Positions 49,845-59,596 of a DNA stretch of 64,000 nucleotides are shown one piece after another. Position 1 is the first letter of the stretch. Each line of letters starts with the position of its first letter. A program made the position numbers and the translations under genes. The stretch comes from G963667975 sp963677395 (GTDB lineage Bacteria > Bacteroidota > Bacteroidia > Bacteroidales > G963667975), in NCBI GenBank assembly GCA_963677395.2, contig OY781965.2, forward strand, positions 3,224,001 to 3,288,000, read 5' to 3'. A model generated the notes under the pieces. That model was not told the DNA's origin. It searched no databases and saw only the letters and a program-made list of their open reading frames with translations.

Positions 49845-51908
49845 ATGTTTGATAAAAAAGAGAGGTATTTAAACCGTGAAATCAGTTGGCTTCAATTCAA
49901 CGAACGGGTATTACAGGAAGCCAAAGATTCCACTACTCCATTGATGGAACGGCTCATTTTCCTCGGAATATTCTCCAATAATCTGGATGAATTTTTCAAA
50001 GTCAGAGTAGCCACACTCAACCGGCTGGTTAAGCTCCGGCAGGAATATTCGGATGAGTTTGGGTTTAATCATCAACGTACCTTGCGCGATATCAGCGAGT
50101 TTGTAGGACAGCTTCAAACCGAATTCAGCACTACTTACAACCAGATTTTAAAAGAGCTGGAAAAGGAAAACATCCATATCCTGAACGAAACACAGCTTAC
50201 CAGCGAACAAGGCGGTTACGTAATCAGATACTTTCGCGATAACGTTCGTCAGCATCTTTTCCCGATTATGCTGGAAGTATTTGAAGAAATTGAAAACCTG
50301 CAGGATAAATCCATTTATTTGGTTGTTGACCTTTTCAAAACACAAGACCCTGATGTTGACGATCATGCGCTAATCAAGATTCCAACTTCTGATGTTTCTC
50401 GTTTTCTGATTCTTCCTCCTTCGGAAGAAGGTCATACCGACTTAATTTTCCTTGATGACGTAATCCGGTATTGCCTGTGGGATGTTTTCTCAATTTTCGG
50501 TTACGACAAATTCACGGCATATACAATCAAATTTACCCGTGATGCAGAACTTGACATTGACAACGATGTTTCGAAAAGCTTTCTGGAAATCATGACCGAA
50601 AGCGTAAAGCAACGAAAACATGGTGCAACCGTTCGTTTTATTTATGACAGCACAATGCCTGAAGATCTGCGTGATCATCTGGTTAAGAAGTTTAAGATCA
50701 AGAAAAAGGATACTCTGAAGAAAGGCGGCCGTTACCACAACAACAAGGATTTGATGAATTTTCCGCGCAATGTAGGTGGTGCTCATCTTTGGTATGAACC
50801 TATGCAGCCGATGTATCTGCACGAATTACCGTTAAACAAAAGTATTTTCGATGTAATTCGACGTAAAGATGTTATGCTGCATTATCCTTATCAAACATTT
50901 CAGTATATCGTTGATTTATTGCGCGAAGCATCAATTGATCCTCATGTCAGAGCGATAAAAATCACGATCTACCGTGCTGCAACCAACTCTTCGGTAATCA
51001 ATGCTCTGATCAATGCCGCCCGAAACGGAAAGCATGTAACGGTATATCTGGAACTTCAGGCTCGTTTTGATGAACAAAACAATATTTATTGGGCTTCCAA
51101 ACTTCAGGAAGAGGGTGTAAAAGTAGTACAGTCTATTCCGGGCTATAAAGTTCATTGCAAACTGATTTTAATCCGGAGAAAAGAAAACGGACAGAACGTT
51201 TATTATGCAGCTATTGGAACCGGAAATCATAACGAACAAACTGCAAAAGTATATGCCGATGAGCATCTTCTCACTTCTAACCAAGAGATTACAAATGATG
51301 TAAATCAAGTATTTCACCTGTTTGATGCCCGTTACAATCGTCCCGATTTTCAAAAGTTAATTGTATCCCCTTTCAACACCCGCGACTTTTTTATGAACCT
51401 GATTGATCAGGAAATAGCCAATGCAAAAGCCGGGAAAAAGGCCTGGATGATTTTGAAAATGAACAACCTGGTTGATAAACGCATTGTGGATAAACTTTAC
51501 GAAGCAAGTCAGGCAAACGTTAAAATAAATTTGATTATCAGAGGTATCTGTGTACTGATTCCAGGGATTCCGGACGTAAGTGAAAATATTGAAGCCATAA
51601 GTATCGTTGATCGCTATCTGGAACATTCAAGAATCGTTGTTTTTTGCAACAACGATGACCCACTCTATTTCACCGGTTCGTCAGACTGGATGCAACGAAA
51701 TTTCGACCACCGTATTGAAGTAATGACCCCAATCCTTGACAAAGAAATACAGTCGGAATTATGGCAAATCTTACAGATTCAACTGGCCGACAACGTTAAA
51801 TCGAGATATATCAGCACCGACAACCCCAACAATTACAAGCTTAACAATTATAATTTCAGCATACGGGCTCAATCCGAAATCTATAAATTTCTGCGCAGCA
51901 AACATTAA
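49845..51908 (+). CDS. ppk1: Polyphosphate kinase 1
   Basis: 687 aa from the ATG at 49845 (MFDKKERYLNREISWLQFNERVL). A frame starting 96 bases earlier overlaps sixA and adds non-conserved residues. PPK1 polymerises phosphate from ATP reversibly at the membrane. N-domain NNLDEFFKVR, head domain, catalytic C1 region with the autophosphorylated His in SIPGYKVHCKLILI, and C2 with NLVDKRIVDKLYEAS and SSDWMQRNFDHRIEV are all present. Normal length. Confidence 0.95.
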   Translation: MFDKKERYLNREISWLQFNERVLQEAKDSTTPLMERLIFLGIFSNNLDEFFKVRVATLNRLVKLRQEYSDEFGFNHQRTLRDISEFVGQLQTEFSTTYNQILKELEKENIHILNETQLTSEQGGYVIRYFRDNVRQHLFPIMLEVFEEIENLQDKSIYLVVDLFKTQDPDVDDHALIKIPTSDVSRFLILPPSEEGHTDLIFLDDVIRYCLWDVFSIFGYDKFTAYTIKFTRDAELDIDNDVSKSFLEIMTESVKQRKHGATVRFIYDSTMPEDLRDHLVKKFKIKKKDTLKKGGRYHNNKDLMNFPRNVGGAHLWYEPMQPMYLHELPLNKSIFDVIRRKDVMLHYPYQTFQYIVDLLREASIDPHVRAIKITIYRAATNSSVINALINAARNGKHVTVYLELQARFDEQNNIYWASKLQEEGVKVVQSIPGYKVHCKLILIRRKENGQNVYYAAIGTGNHNEQTAKVYADEHLLTSNQEITNDVNQVFHLFDARYNRPDFQKLIVSPFNTRDFFMNLIDQEIANAKAGKKAWMILKMNNLVDKRIVDKLYEASQANVKINLIIRGICVLIPGIPDVSENIEAISIVDRYLEHSRIVVFCNNDDPLYFTGSSDWMQRNFDHRIEVMTPILDKEIQSELWQILQIQLADNVKSRYISTDNPNNYKLNNYNFSIRAQSEIYKFLRSKH

Positions 51909-51932
51909 TCAATAATCCCAAACAAAACAATT

Positions 51933-52808
51933 ATGCTTTTTGCATCCATTGATATAGGTTCCAATGCAGTTCGTCTGCTTTTTGCAAATGTTTACGAAAC
52001 CAATGGTGTTCCCAATGCAGCCAAAGCCACGCTTGTGCGTATCCCTTTGCGACTTGGCGAAGATGTTTTTCAGGATGGAATCATCACCGAAAAACGTATT
52101 CAGAAGCTTGTGAACACTATGAAAGCCTTTAAATTGCTGATAGACGTGTACGAACCTGTCGATTTTTCGGCTTGTGCCACAGCTGCAATGCGTGAAGCAG
52201 CAAACAACAAACAAGTCATCGAGCGAATACAGGCTGAAGCAGGCTTAAACATTCGGATTATTGACGGACAGGAAGAAGCCAATATCATCCGGGCATCCAA
52301 CAATCTGAGTTTTAACAATGATTATAGCTTATCGATGTATATTGATGTGGGTGGCGGTAGTACCGAAATTTCTGTTCTGCGCAACCATAAGTTTGTGAAA
52401 TCCTATTCATTCAATATTGGAGCAGTACGTTTGCTAAACAATAAAGTGGAAGAATCGGAATGGGAACGCATGGAAGAATGGATACAAAGCTTCAGAGATG
52501 ATTTCGGGAAAATTAATTGTATTGGTACTGGTGGAAATATCAACAAGTTAGCGAAGATGTACGGGAACAATACAATCAATACTATCTCATATCTTCAGTT
52601 GCAATATGGATACAAACAGCTCAAAAACACATCATTAAAGGAAAGGATTGAAAAGCTGGGAATGCGTCCTGACCGTGCCGACGTAATTGTCCCCGCAGCT
52701 AAAATTTATCTCACCATTATGAAAGCTGCCAGCATTGAGGCCATTGTAGCGCCCCGTGTTGGTTTAGCCGACGGTTTGATTTATGATTTATACAGCAAAA
52801 ACACGTAA
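51933..52808 (+). CDS. Exopolyphosphatase / pppGpp phosphatase (Ppx/GppA), short form
   Basis: 291 aa. Actin-like ASKHA fold: phosphate 1 motif ASIDIGSNAVRLL, phosphate 2 YIDVGGGSTEISVL and GTGGNINKLAKM. It lacks the C-terminal HD-like domain of E. coli Ppx (about 500 aa), as most Bacteroidota homologues do. It degrades polyphosphate or converts pppGpp to ppGpp. Gene order next to ppk1 (24 bases) argues for polyphosphate turnover. Confidence 0.9.
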   Translation: MLFASIDIGSNAVRLLFANVYETNGVPNAAKATLVRIPLRLGEDVFQDGIITEKRIQKLVNTMKAFKLLIDVYEPVDFSACATAAMREAANNKQVIERIQAEAGLNIRIIDGQEEANIIRASNNLSFNNDYSLSMYIDVGGGSTEISVLRNHKFVKSYSFNIGAVRLLNNKVEESEWERMEEWIQSFRDDFGKINCIGTGGNINKLAKMYGNNTINTISYLQLQYGYKQLKNTSLKERIEKLGMRPDRADVIVPAAKIYLTIMKAASIEAIVAPRVGLADGLIYDLYSKNT

Positions 52809-52887
52809 ACGTCGCTTGTATTTGATAATCTGCCAGATGAGCTATTTTTTTGAACAGCCTCATACAAGCATTGTAAACCTTTAAAAG

Positions 52888-53706
52888 ATGAGAATCGAAT
52901 TAAAATATTTTACGGGCACAGGCAATTCGCTAAAAATACTGGATACGTGCAGAGAAGTATTTACCGAAACTAATCACTTAACCAGAATCTCTGAAATTAA
53001 TTTAGAGAATAATTCGTTCCCCGAATCTGACATTGCAGGGTTCTGCTTTCCTGTTTACGCATTCGGGATACCTCGTATTTGCCGAAAATATTTAAAGGCA
53101 CTGGATGCATTCAATAAAAAGCAGAAGGTGTTTATCCTGATTACTGCCGGCGATTCCGATGAGTCCGGTTTCTCAATCAGAGAATGTGAACGGATTCTAA
53201 AAAAGAAAAACTGTGAAATAATATATACCGCCGTTATTCAAATGCCCATAAACTGGACTATCTCTATGAACCCTCCTTTACCGGAAGAATATGCCCCAAT
53301 AATTAACGATGGTGTAAAACAGGCAAAACTAATTGCAAAAGAAATTTTAAGCGAATCAAGGCGATTCCATGTATTTAATATTCCCAAAAGGTATGGAAAA
53401 TTTGGATTGTATAAGGAATATTTACTTTTTAGGTATTTAGGAATATATAATCTGTGGCGAAACTTTAGGGTTTACGATAACTGCAATGGATGCCAACTAT
53501 GTTCAAAAATTTGTCCTACGAAAAGCATCACGCTGGTTGACAAAAAACCTAAATGGGCCTCTACCTGCGAACAATGTATGCGTTGTGTGAATCTTTGCCC
53601 TAACAAATCAATTTACCAATCTTTTGGTGGTGACACAAAAGGAAAAAACAGATATTTTGAACCAGATTTTAATCCATTGAAAAAAATACGGACAGATACA
53701 ATCTGA
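52888..53706 (+). CDS. EFR1-family protein: flavodoxin-like domain fused to two [4Fe-4S] ferredoxin motifs
   Basis: 272 aa. N-terminal flavodoxin-like domain (YFTGTGNSLKI FMN-loop, FCFPVYAFGIP) followed by a C-terminal bacterial ferredoxin with CNGCQLCSKICP and CEQCMRCVNLCP. The family is common in anaerobes and presumed to act in electron transfer; the reaction is not established. The gene is independent of the ppx gene (79-base gap) and precedes an AraC regulator by 45 bases. In this host it may accept electrons from low-potential ferredoxin. Confidence 0.85.
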   Translation: MRIELKYFTGTGNSLKILDTCREVFTETNHLTRISEINLENNSFPESDIAGFCFPVYAFGIPRICRKYLKALDAFNKKQKVFILITAGDSDESGFSIRECERILKKKNCEIIYTAVIQMPINWTISMNPPLPEEYAPIINDGVKQAKLIAKEILSESRRFHVFNIPKRYGKFGLYKEYLLFRYLGIYNLWRNFRVYDNCNGCQLCSKICPTKSITLVDKKPKWASTCEQCMRCVNLCPNKSIYQSFGGDTKGKNRYFEPDFNPLKKIRTDTI

Positions 53707-53738
53707 CAACCTCTTTACAGTTACGTCCATATATATCT

Positions 53739-53746
53739 TAATTTTG
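53739..53746 (+). promoter_or_regulatory. -7 promoter element overlapping the AraC gene start
   Basis: TAATTTTG ends only 5 bases before the ATG of the regulator, so the transcript would have no or almost no leader. Confidence 0.55.
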
Positions 53747-53751
53747 CAATT

Positions 53752-54570
53752 ATGTATTACAAGATCATACAGCCCTCTGCAATTTTAAGTCAGTTTATAA
53801 AGCATTACTGGATTATGGAAACCGATGCTTACGAGGGTGATGTATGTGAGAGGGTAATCCCAACCGGAAGTATTCAACTCATGTTTCACTACAAGAAACC
53901 GTTTGTTGTAAAAAGCATAAATAACAAAAGTCTTACTCAGCCGCGATCAATTATCAGTGGAATCAACAACACCTTTTTCGATGTTTCAACGCATGGAGAG
54001 GCCGGGGTAATTGCGGTTTCATTTCATCCTTCCGGAGCCTGCAACTTCTTCCGTTTCCCAATGTCCGAAATTGAAAATCAAAGTTTTGATCTTTGTGACA
54101 TCCTTAGTAAAAAAATCAAACAAGTAGAAGAACAAGTTTGTCTTGCAAAGAATATCGGGGAAAGAATCCTTATCATTGAACACTTTTTACGGGAACAACT
54201 ATCGCCGGTTAAGCATCATGACTATATGCTTATCCAGCAGGCCATCAACCTTATTAATCAGCATCAGGGACAAGCAAACGTCCTTGAATTATCAGAAAAA
54301 CTGTCAGTTACATCTAAAAATCTGGAACGAAAATTTTCCTCTCTGATTGGAAAAACACCCAAACAATATTCAAAACTTGTACGTTTTCAATCCGTAATTT
54401 TAGACATGAACCGCAATCCGGATTCCAGCTTAACAGAACTGGCATATAAAAATGGTTATTTTGATCAGTCACATTTTATCAAGGATTTTAAGCTGTATTC
54501 GGGTTATACACCCGGTGATTTTTGGCTCAATTGTTCCTGCGATCATCTGGAAACTGATTTTGGGTTCTAA
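53752..54570 (+). CDS. AraC-family transcriptional regulator
   Basis: 272 aa. N-terminal cupin-like sensory domain (IIQPSAILSQFIKHYWIMETD, RVIPTGSIQLMFHY, AVSFHPSGACNFFRFP), C-terminal two helix-turn-helix motifs (~180-260: ELSEKLSVTSKNLERKFSSL and LTELAYKNGYFDQSHFIKDF, ending YSGYTPGDFW). The family N-terminus begins close to the chosen ATG, so the near-leaderless start is real. It is directly upstream of the UvrA-like gene (with its own promoter) and may control it, though many AraC regulators act on distant genes. Confidence 0.9.
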   Translation: MYYKIIQPSAILSQFIKHYWIMETDAYEGDVCERVIPTGSIQLMFHYKKPFVVKSINNKSLTQPRSIISGINNTFFDVSTHGEAGVIAVSFHPSGACNFFRFPMSEIENQSFDLCDILSKKIKQVEEQVCLAKNIGERILIIEHFLREQLSPVKHHDYMLIQQAINLINQHQGQANVLELSEKLSVTSKNLERKFSSLIGKTPKQYSKLVRFQSVILDMNRNPDSSLTELAYKNGYFDQSHFIKDFKLYSGYTPGDFWLNCSCDHLETDFGF

Positions 54571-54613
54571 GCATTTTGTCTTTTTTTTACAATCCCGGTC
54601 TTTACATCAAAGG

Positions 54614-54621
54614 TAATTTTG
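54614..54621 (+). promoter_or_regulatory. -7 promoter element of the UvrA-like gene
   Basis: TAATTTTG, matching TAnnTTTG, 42 bases before the ATG at 54664; an in-frame start at 54619 lies inside it and is rejected. Confidence 0.65.
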
Positions 54622-54663
54622 CAGCAGAAAACCATTGATTATAACGTAACACATTGTTCGTTT

Positions 54664-56919
54664 ATGAATAAAGAAAAGATAATTGTACAGAACGCCCACA
54701 CCAACAACCTGAAAAACATCAACATCGAAATCCCCAAACATAAACTGGTGGTATTTACCGGAGTTTCAGGATCGGGAAAATCATCATTATTATTCGACAC
54801 CATTTATACCGAAGCGCAACGTCAGTTGATCGAAACATTCAGCACCTTTGCCCGCACCCGTATGCCCAAGCTATCACGTCCGGATGTTGATGATATCCTG
54901 AATCTGTCAACTGCCATTGTTATTGATCAAAAACGGATGGGGAATAATTTACGGAGCACCGTTGGAACTGCAACGGAAATAAACACTTATCTGCGATTAC
55001 TTTATTCCCGGCTTGGAAAGCCTTTTATCGGTCCGTCGTTTTACTTTTCATTTAATCACCCCGAAGGTATGTGCCCTTATTGTCATGGATTAGGAAAACA
55101 AATCAAAATTGATCTGGATCTTTTTATCGACAAAGAAAAATCAATTGCAGAGGGAGCAATTACTCATCCTCATTATAAAGTCGGCAGCTTTCTGTGGAAA
55201 GAGTTAATTACACTGGGAGTTGTAGATGTAGAGAAGCCTCTCAAAGATTTCTCCAACGAAGAGATGGAGATGTTTTTATACTCGGAACCTTTCCCGGTTA
55301 AAGGGGCAAAAGAAAAGCTGGCGTACAACCGTAACTTTGAAGGGATTGCCCGGAAACTTGAAAAAGCGATAACGGGAAGAGCGGATGATGAGGCAGCGGA
55401 AGAAGACAAAAACGCTTACACAAAATATTTCACCTATAAAGTATGTGAGAACTGTTCAGGATCCCGCATTAATAAAAGAGCCCAAAGTGTAAAAATCAAC
55501 GGATTATCAATCGATGAGATCTGTAGCATGGAACTGGTTGATGTTCTGCCTTTTTTATTGGATATCATCGACGAGATTTCAAAACCTATTTTGAGAAAAG
55601 CTCAATATCTACTTCAGCAGCTTATCGAAACCGGCGTTGGTTATTTGTCGCTCGACCGGGTTGTAAGTACCCTTTCGGGAGGAGAATCTCAACGGGTAAA
55701 AATGTCGAAACAAATGGACTGCAATTTAACAGATATGCTCTATGTGCTGGATGAACCTTCTATCGGGCTACATCCCCGCGACACCGAAAACCTGCTTAAA
55801 ATTCTGTTCAGGCTTAAAGAAAAAGGAAACAGTGTTTTTGTGGTAGAACATGACCCCGACATCATCAAAGCCGCCGAATGGATTGTTGATATCGGCCCCA
55901 AAGCAGGAAAATACGGCGGAACGGTAGTTTATAACGGCGAGCCTTCGAATCTTAAAAACACCGAAAGCCTGACCGGAGAATATCTCTACTTAAAACAAAA
56001 GCCTGTTTATAACCGAAAATCTTCAAATTCATTTTTCGAGATCAAAAATGCCACTGCCAACAATTTGAAAAAGGTGTCGGTAAGAATTCCTAAAGGCGTT
56101 TTAACCTGCATAACCGGAGTTGCCGGAAGCGGGAAAAGCAGTTTAATCCACGAATGCTTTGTAAAACAGCACCCGGAAGCTATCGTCATCGACCAGTCAA
56201 CGATCGGAAAATCATCGAGGGCAAATACGGCAACATACATCGGGGTATTCGATTTAATCCGGAAAGAATTCGCTTCAGCTACAAATTCCAATGCTTCGTT
56301 ATTCAGTTTCAACTCAAAAGGAGCTTGCCCAAAATGCAACGGACAAGGCGTATTGACGTTTGAACTTCATTTTCTGGACTCTGTAAAAACTATCTGCGAC
56401 GAATGCGAGGGCAAACGCTATCACTCAGAGGTCCTCGACCTGAAATATCAGGGTAAAAATATTGCGGAGGTTTTAAACATGACCATAAATCAGGCATACG
56501 ACTTTTTTGAGGAACGCAAGATACGGAAACACTTACAATTATTACAGAAAACAGGTTTAGGATACCTGAAGCTGGGGCAATCACTCAGCACCCTTTCCGG
56601 CGGAGAGTCGCAGCGACTGAAAATAGCGTCCGAACTAACAAAAGAGAGCACTATCTACATTATGGATGAGCCTACAACAGGACTTCACATGTCGGACATC
56701 GACAATTTTTATCAAATCATAAAATCATTGGTCGCGAAGAATAACACCGTTATCATAATTGAGCACAACCTCGATATCATTAAATATGCCGACTGGATAA
56801 TCGACATGGGCCCGGAAGGGGGTAAAAACGGAGGAGAATTACTATTTGAAGGCATTCCTGAAGACATTGTAAATTGCGAGAACTCCTATACAGGGAAATA
56901 CCTTCGGAAAATATTGTAA
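54664..56919 (+). CDS. UvrA-like ABC ATPase (short excinuclease A paralogue)
   Basis: 751 aa. Two ABC modules: Walker A GVSGSGKSSLLFDT and GVAGSGKSSLIHE, signatures LSGGESQRVKM and LSGGESQRLKI, Walker B YVLDEPSIGLH and YIMDEPTTGLH. Zinc-finger CxxC pairs occur in CPYCHGLGK, CENCSGSR, CPKCNGQG and CDECEGKR. Shorter than housekeeping UvrA (~940 aa) and missing most of the UvrB-interaction insertion: this is the class of UvrA paralogue associated with drug self-resistance or damage tolerance. The upstream AraC regulator and downstream MFS pump gene fit a stress-response neighbourhood. It is not the main repair UvrA. Confidence 0.87.
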   Translation: MNKEKIIVQNAHTNNLKNINIEIPKHKLVVFTGVSGSGKSSLLFDTIYTEAQRQLIETFSTFARTRMPKLSRPDVDDILNLSTAIVIDQKRMGNNLRSTVGTATEINTYLRLLYSRLGKPFIGPSFYFSFNHPEGMCPYCHGLGKQIKIDLDLFIDKEKSIAEGAITHPHYKVGSFLWKELITLGVVDVEKPLKDFSNEEMEMFLYSEPFPVKGAKEKLAYNRNFEGIARKLEKAITGRADDEAAEEDKNAYTKYFTYKVCENCSGSRINKRAQSVKINGLSIDEICSMELVDVLPFLLDIIDEISKPILRKAQYLLQQLIETGVGYLSLDRVVSTLSGGESQRVKMSKQMDCNLTDMLYVLDEPSIGLHPRDTENLLKILFRLKEKGNSVFVVEHDPDIIKAAEWIVDIGPKAGKYGGTVVYNGEPSNLKNTESLTGEYLYLKQKPVYNRKSSNSFFEIKNATANNLKKVSVRIPKGVLTCITGVAGSGKSSLIHECFVKQHPEAIVIDQSTIGKSSRANTATYIGVFDLIRKEFASATNSNASLFSFNSKGACPKCNGQGVLTFELHFLDSVKTICDECEGKRYHSEVLDLKYQGKNIAEVLNMTINQAYDFFEERKIRKHLQLLQKTGLGYLKLGQSLSTLSGGESQRLKIASELTKESTIYIMDEPTTGLHMSDIDNFYQIIKSLVAKNNTVIIIEHNLDIIKYADWIIDMGPEGGKNGGELLFEGIPEDIVNCENSYTGKYLRKIL

Positions 56920-57162
56920 TTAAAGCTCGCCGACGCTGAGACTTTCTTAAAAGTCATAATCTTAATATGCTTTCGTGATTCAGCATTGCCGGAAATTTTG
57001 AAATATTCCCTGCAAGCATTTAATTTTTCGTGCAAAGCATATTACGGATCGCTCACTATTAAAATCCATTACAGAAACCTCAGTTCAACATAAAAAGGAA
57101 GATTGCGCAAGAATTGCAAAATGAATAGCAAGAATGAACAAATTTAAATTTGAAACGGCTCC

Positions 57163-57170
57163 TACTTTTG
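57163..57170 (+). promoter_or_regulatory. -7 promoter element of the MFS pump gene
   Basis: TACTTTTG, 20 bases before the ATG at 57191; an in-frame start at 57134 precedes it and is rejected. Confidence 0.62.
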
Positions 57171-57190
57171 CGCTCTCGTTCAATCAAATT

Positions 57191-58579
57191 ATGACAACTA
57201 TGGTTTCAAATGAAGATTCATTGAAAAGTATTCCTGCAACGATGGCAGGATTAATGCTAAGTTTATTGCTTTCGGCTCTTGATAATTCTATCGTATCAAC
57301 AGCCATGCCGAGAATTATCGGCGATTTACAGGGGCTGGAACATTATTCATTGCCTTTTACTTCCTATTTATTGTTTTCTACGGTAGCAATTCCCATAGCC
57401 GGGAAACTTTCGGATGTATTCGGACGAAAAGTGGTGGTACTATGGGGGATGATCTGCTTTCTGCTGGCATCGGTATTGTGTGCTTTTTCCGCAAATATGC
57501 TTATGCTGATTGTATTCCGCGGATTACAGGGAGCATGTGGCGGTGTGTTAGCTTCCAGTGCTTTTATTATCACCTCGGAACTTTTTCCACCTCAGAAACG
57601 GGGAAAATATATCGGAATATTAGCATCAATGCATGGACTGGCCAGTTTACTCGGTCCTGTAGCAGGAGGATTGATCACGGATTATATCTCGTGGCGCTGG
57701 ATATTTTTAATCAACATCCCGATTGGTTTATGTGCATTTTGGCTACTCCGCCGTTTTCTGCCCAAACTGAAACATACAGATCATTCCAACGGTCTCGACG
57801 TAAAAGGAATTCTGGTTTTTTTATCGGCTATTATTCCATTCCTGTTTTGCTTTGCCGAAGGGGGGAAACTTTTACCGTGGACATCGCCCCTGTTGTTTAT
57901 TTGTTTTGCATTATCGGTATGTTTCATGTTTTGGTTTGCACGTTTGGAACAAAAATCGCACTCCCCCATGCTACCTCCCGGCTTGCTGAAAAACCGGATA
58001 TTTCGAAAAGCAGCTTTCTCAGCCTTTCTGGCTTACGTGGCCTTGTTTGGGGTAATTTTATATGTACCTTATTTAATGCAGATCATACTGAAAAAAGGAG
58101 CGGCTTTCTCAGGCTTGATGATGTTGCCTATGTCGCTTTCGATGGTGACCGGCGGAATGCTTGGCGGATTTCTAGTCTCAAAATTCCAACGATTCCGGTC
58201 GTTGAGTATTGTAAACTTCAGTGTGGCAATCATGGGCTTTGTCATCCTGCTGGTTTCAGGACAAAATATCCCCACTGCAATATTGATTATCGCACTTATA
58301 TTTATCGGGTTGGGTATTGGGATGAATTTTCCGGTTGTCAACATCGTTCCCCAGTCGGTTTTTCCGGTTACTCAATTGGGAATTGTAATTTCAACACTCG
58401 AATTTTTCCAGATAATGGGAGGAGTAATTTCTACCTCTATACTCGGCTACTTACTCCATGAGTCACTAACCGCTATTCTGGCACTAAGCATTGCAGCCCT
58501 GGTTCTTGGGATTATTTCCATGTCGTTTCTGGATGAAAAAACCGTGCGCGAAGGGTTTTTTCATCAGAAAGTAAACTAA
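57191..58579 (+). CDS. MFS drug efflux transporter, DHA2 (14-helix) type
   Basis: 462 aa. Twelve to fourteen membrane helices. DHA2 motif LLLSALDNSIVSTAMPRI (motif D1) in helix 1, motif A GKLSDVFGRKVVVL between helices 2 and 3, motif C-like GLASLLGPVAGGLITDYISWRWIFLINIPIG split over helix 5. Proton-driven export of drugs or dyes. Convergent with the AraC/GyrI gene with one base between stops. Substrate unknown. Confidence 0.9.
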   Translation: MTTMVSNEDSLKSIPATMAGLMLSLLLSALDNSIVSTAMPRIIGDLQGLEHYSLPFTSYLLFSTVAIPIAGKLSDVFGRKVVVLWGMICFLLASVLCAFSANMLMLIVFRGLQGACGGVLASSAFIITSELFPPQKRGKYIGILASMHGLASLLGPVAGGLITDYISWRWIFLINIPIGLCAFWLLRRFLPKLKHTDHSNGLDVKGILVFLSAIIPFLFCFAEGGKLLPWTSPLLFICFALSVCFMFWFARLEQKSHSPMLPPGLLKNRIFRKAAFSAFLAYVALFGVILYVPYLMQIILKKGAAFSGLMMLPMSLSMVTGGMLGGFLVSKFQRFRSLSIVNFSVAIMGFVILLVSGQNIPTAILIIALIFIGLGIGMNFPVVNIVPQSVFPVTQLGIVISTLEFFQIMGGVISTSILGYLLHESLTAILALSIAALVLGIISMSFLDEKTVREGFFHQKVN

Positions 58580-58580
58580 T

Positions 58581-59471
58581 TTAGAAGGGGCGAACAGGCA
58601 ATACAATATCATATTCCAATAAGTCGCAGTCATTGCGAAGGTGTAACTCGGGCGGGTATATTTCCAACGAAGGTTTTTCGTCGGGGATATATCCGCTTTG
58701 AGGCAGCCATTTGCCATAGATCAATGCATACGCATCAGAGATATCTTCCTTTTTTCCCTTGAAATGATACCGGGCATACTTACCGGCCAGGATATCGATG
58801 GTCTTGATTTCCCCTTTGACCAACTCAACATTTTCGGGTACGGTAATACATGCCCGGTAACGACATTTAGCCTGAGGAGTAATCCCCGGATTATCAAAAG
58901 GAATACCGATAAACTGAGTACCGGAATTCAATAAATCGTGAATTGAAGCAAATTGCAGAAGCTTTTTCCATGACTTTGGAATGCCTGTTGAATAACCGTT
59001 AAGAGTTTGGGCATACGCTACGTGGAATGCCGGCAAATAAATAATTTCAATGCAGGAAAGATCGGCTCCATCTGTTTGCGTGGGAATACCTTTCGAAGGA
59101 ATATTCAACGAATGAAAATCATGGAGATGTTGTTTCAGATATTGACTCGGAGATAGTTTATAATACTTTTTAAACGACCGCGAAAATGTGGAGATGGATG
59201 TAAAACCACAGTCAATTGCAATTTCCGACACTGATTTATTGGGCATTAAACACAGCCGGTTAGCTGCTTTTTCGAGTTTTATCCGTTCAATATAATCGTG
59301 CGGAGTTTCGCCAATCATCGACGTAAAAATACGATGAAAATGATACGGAGAAAAGCAGGCAACCGAAGCCAGAAGATCTAATGTCATTTCTTCGGCAACG
59401 TGCTCCGAAATATAGTCAACTACCTGATGAATCCGTTCATTATAGGACTGTTGCGATAACGAAATACCCAT
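58581..59471 (-). CDS. AraC-family regulator with GyrI-like effector domain (Rob/SoxS type)
   Basis: 296 aa. N-terminal AraC DNA-binding domain (~10-115: LLASVACFSPYHFHRIFTSM, EIAIDCGFTSISTFSRSFKK, YKLSPSQYL) and a C-terminal GyrI-like domain (~125-296) that binds small organic molecules in relatives such as Rob and BmrR. It likely senses drugs and may control the convergent MFS pump gene. A -7 box lies 24 bases upstream of its ATG. Confidence 0.9.
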   Translation of the reverse strand: MGISLSQQSYNERIHQVVDYISEHVAEEMTLDLLASVACFSPYHFHRIFTSMIGETPHDYIERIKLEKAANRLCLMPNKSVSEIAIDCGFTSISTFSRSFKKYYKLSPSQYLKQHLHDFHSLNIPSKGIPTQTDGADLSCIEIIYLPAFHVAYAQTLNGYSTGIPKSWKKLLQFASIHDLLNSGTQFIGIPFDNPGITPQAKCRYRACITVPENVELVKGEIKTIDILAGKYARYHFKGKKEDISDAYALIYGKWLPQSGYIPDEKPSLEIYPPELHLRNDCDLLEYDIVLPVRPF

Positions 59472-59494
59472 AAATACATTCTGTTTGAATTACG

Positions 59495-59502
59495 CAAAGG
59501 TA
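59495..59502 (-). promoter_or_regulatory. -7 promoter element of the AraC/GyrI gene
   Basis: TACCTTTG on the minus strand, matching TAnnTTTG. Confidence 0.6.
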
Positions 59503-59596
59503 GTAAGTAAACGGCTATTACTGCAATTAACCCAAAGCACCTGCTCCCTTCAGGTATATTCTCAACCGGAATTTTTACGATCGTCATCTTACGATC

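Noticed and set aside
57442..58461. 339-residue open frame in another frame of the MFS gene
   Set aside because: Shadow of the MFS coding sequence; low-complexity Arg/Ser/Phe composition, no family.
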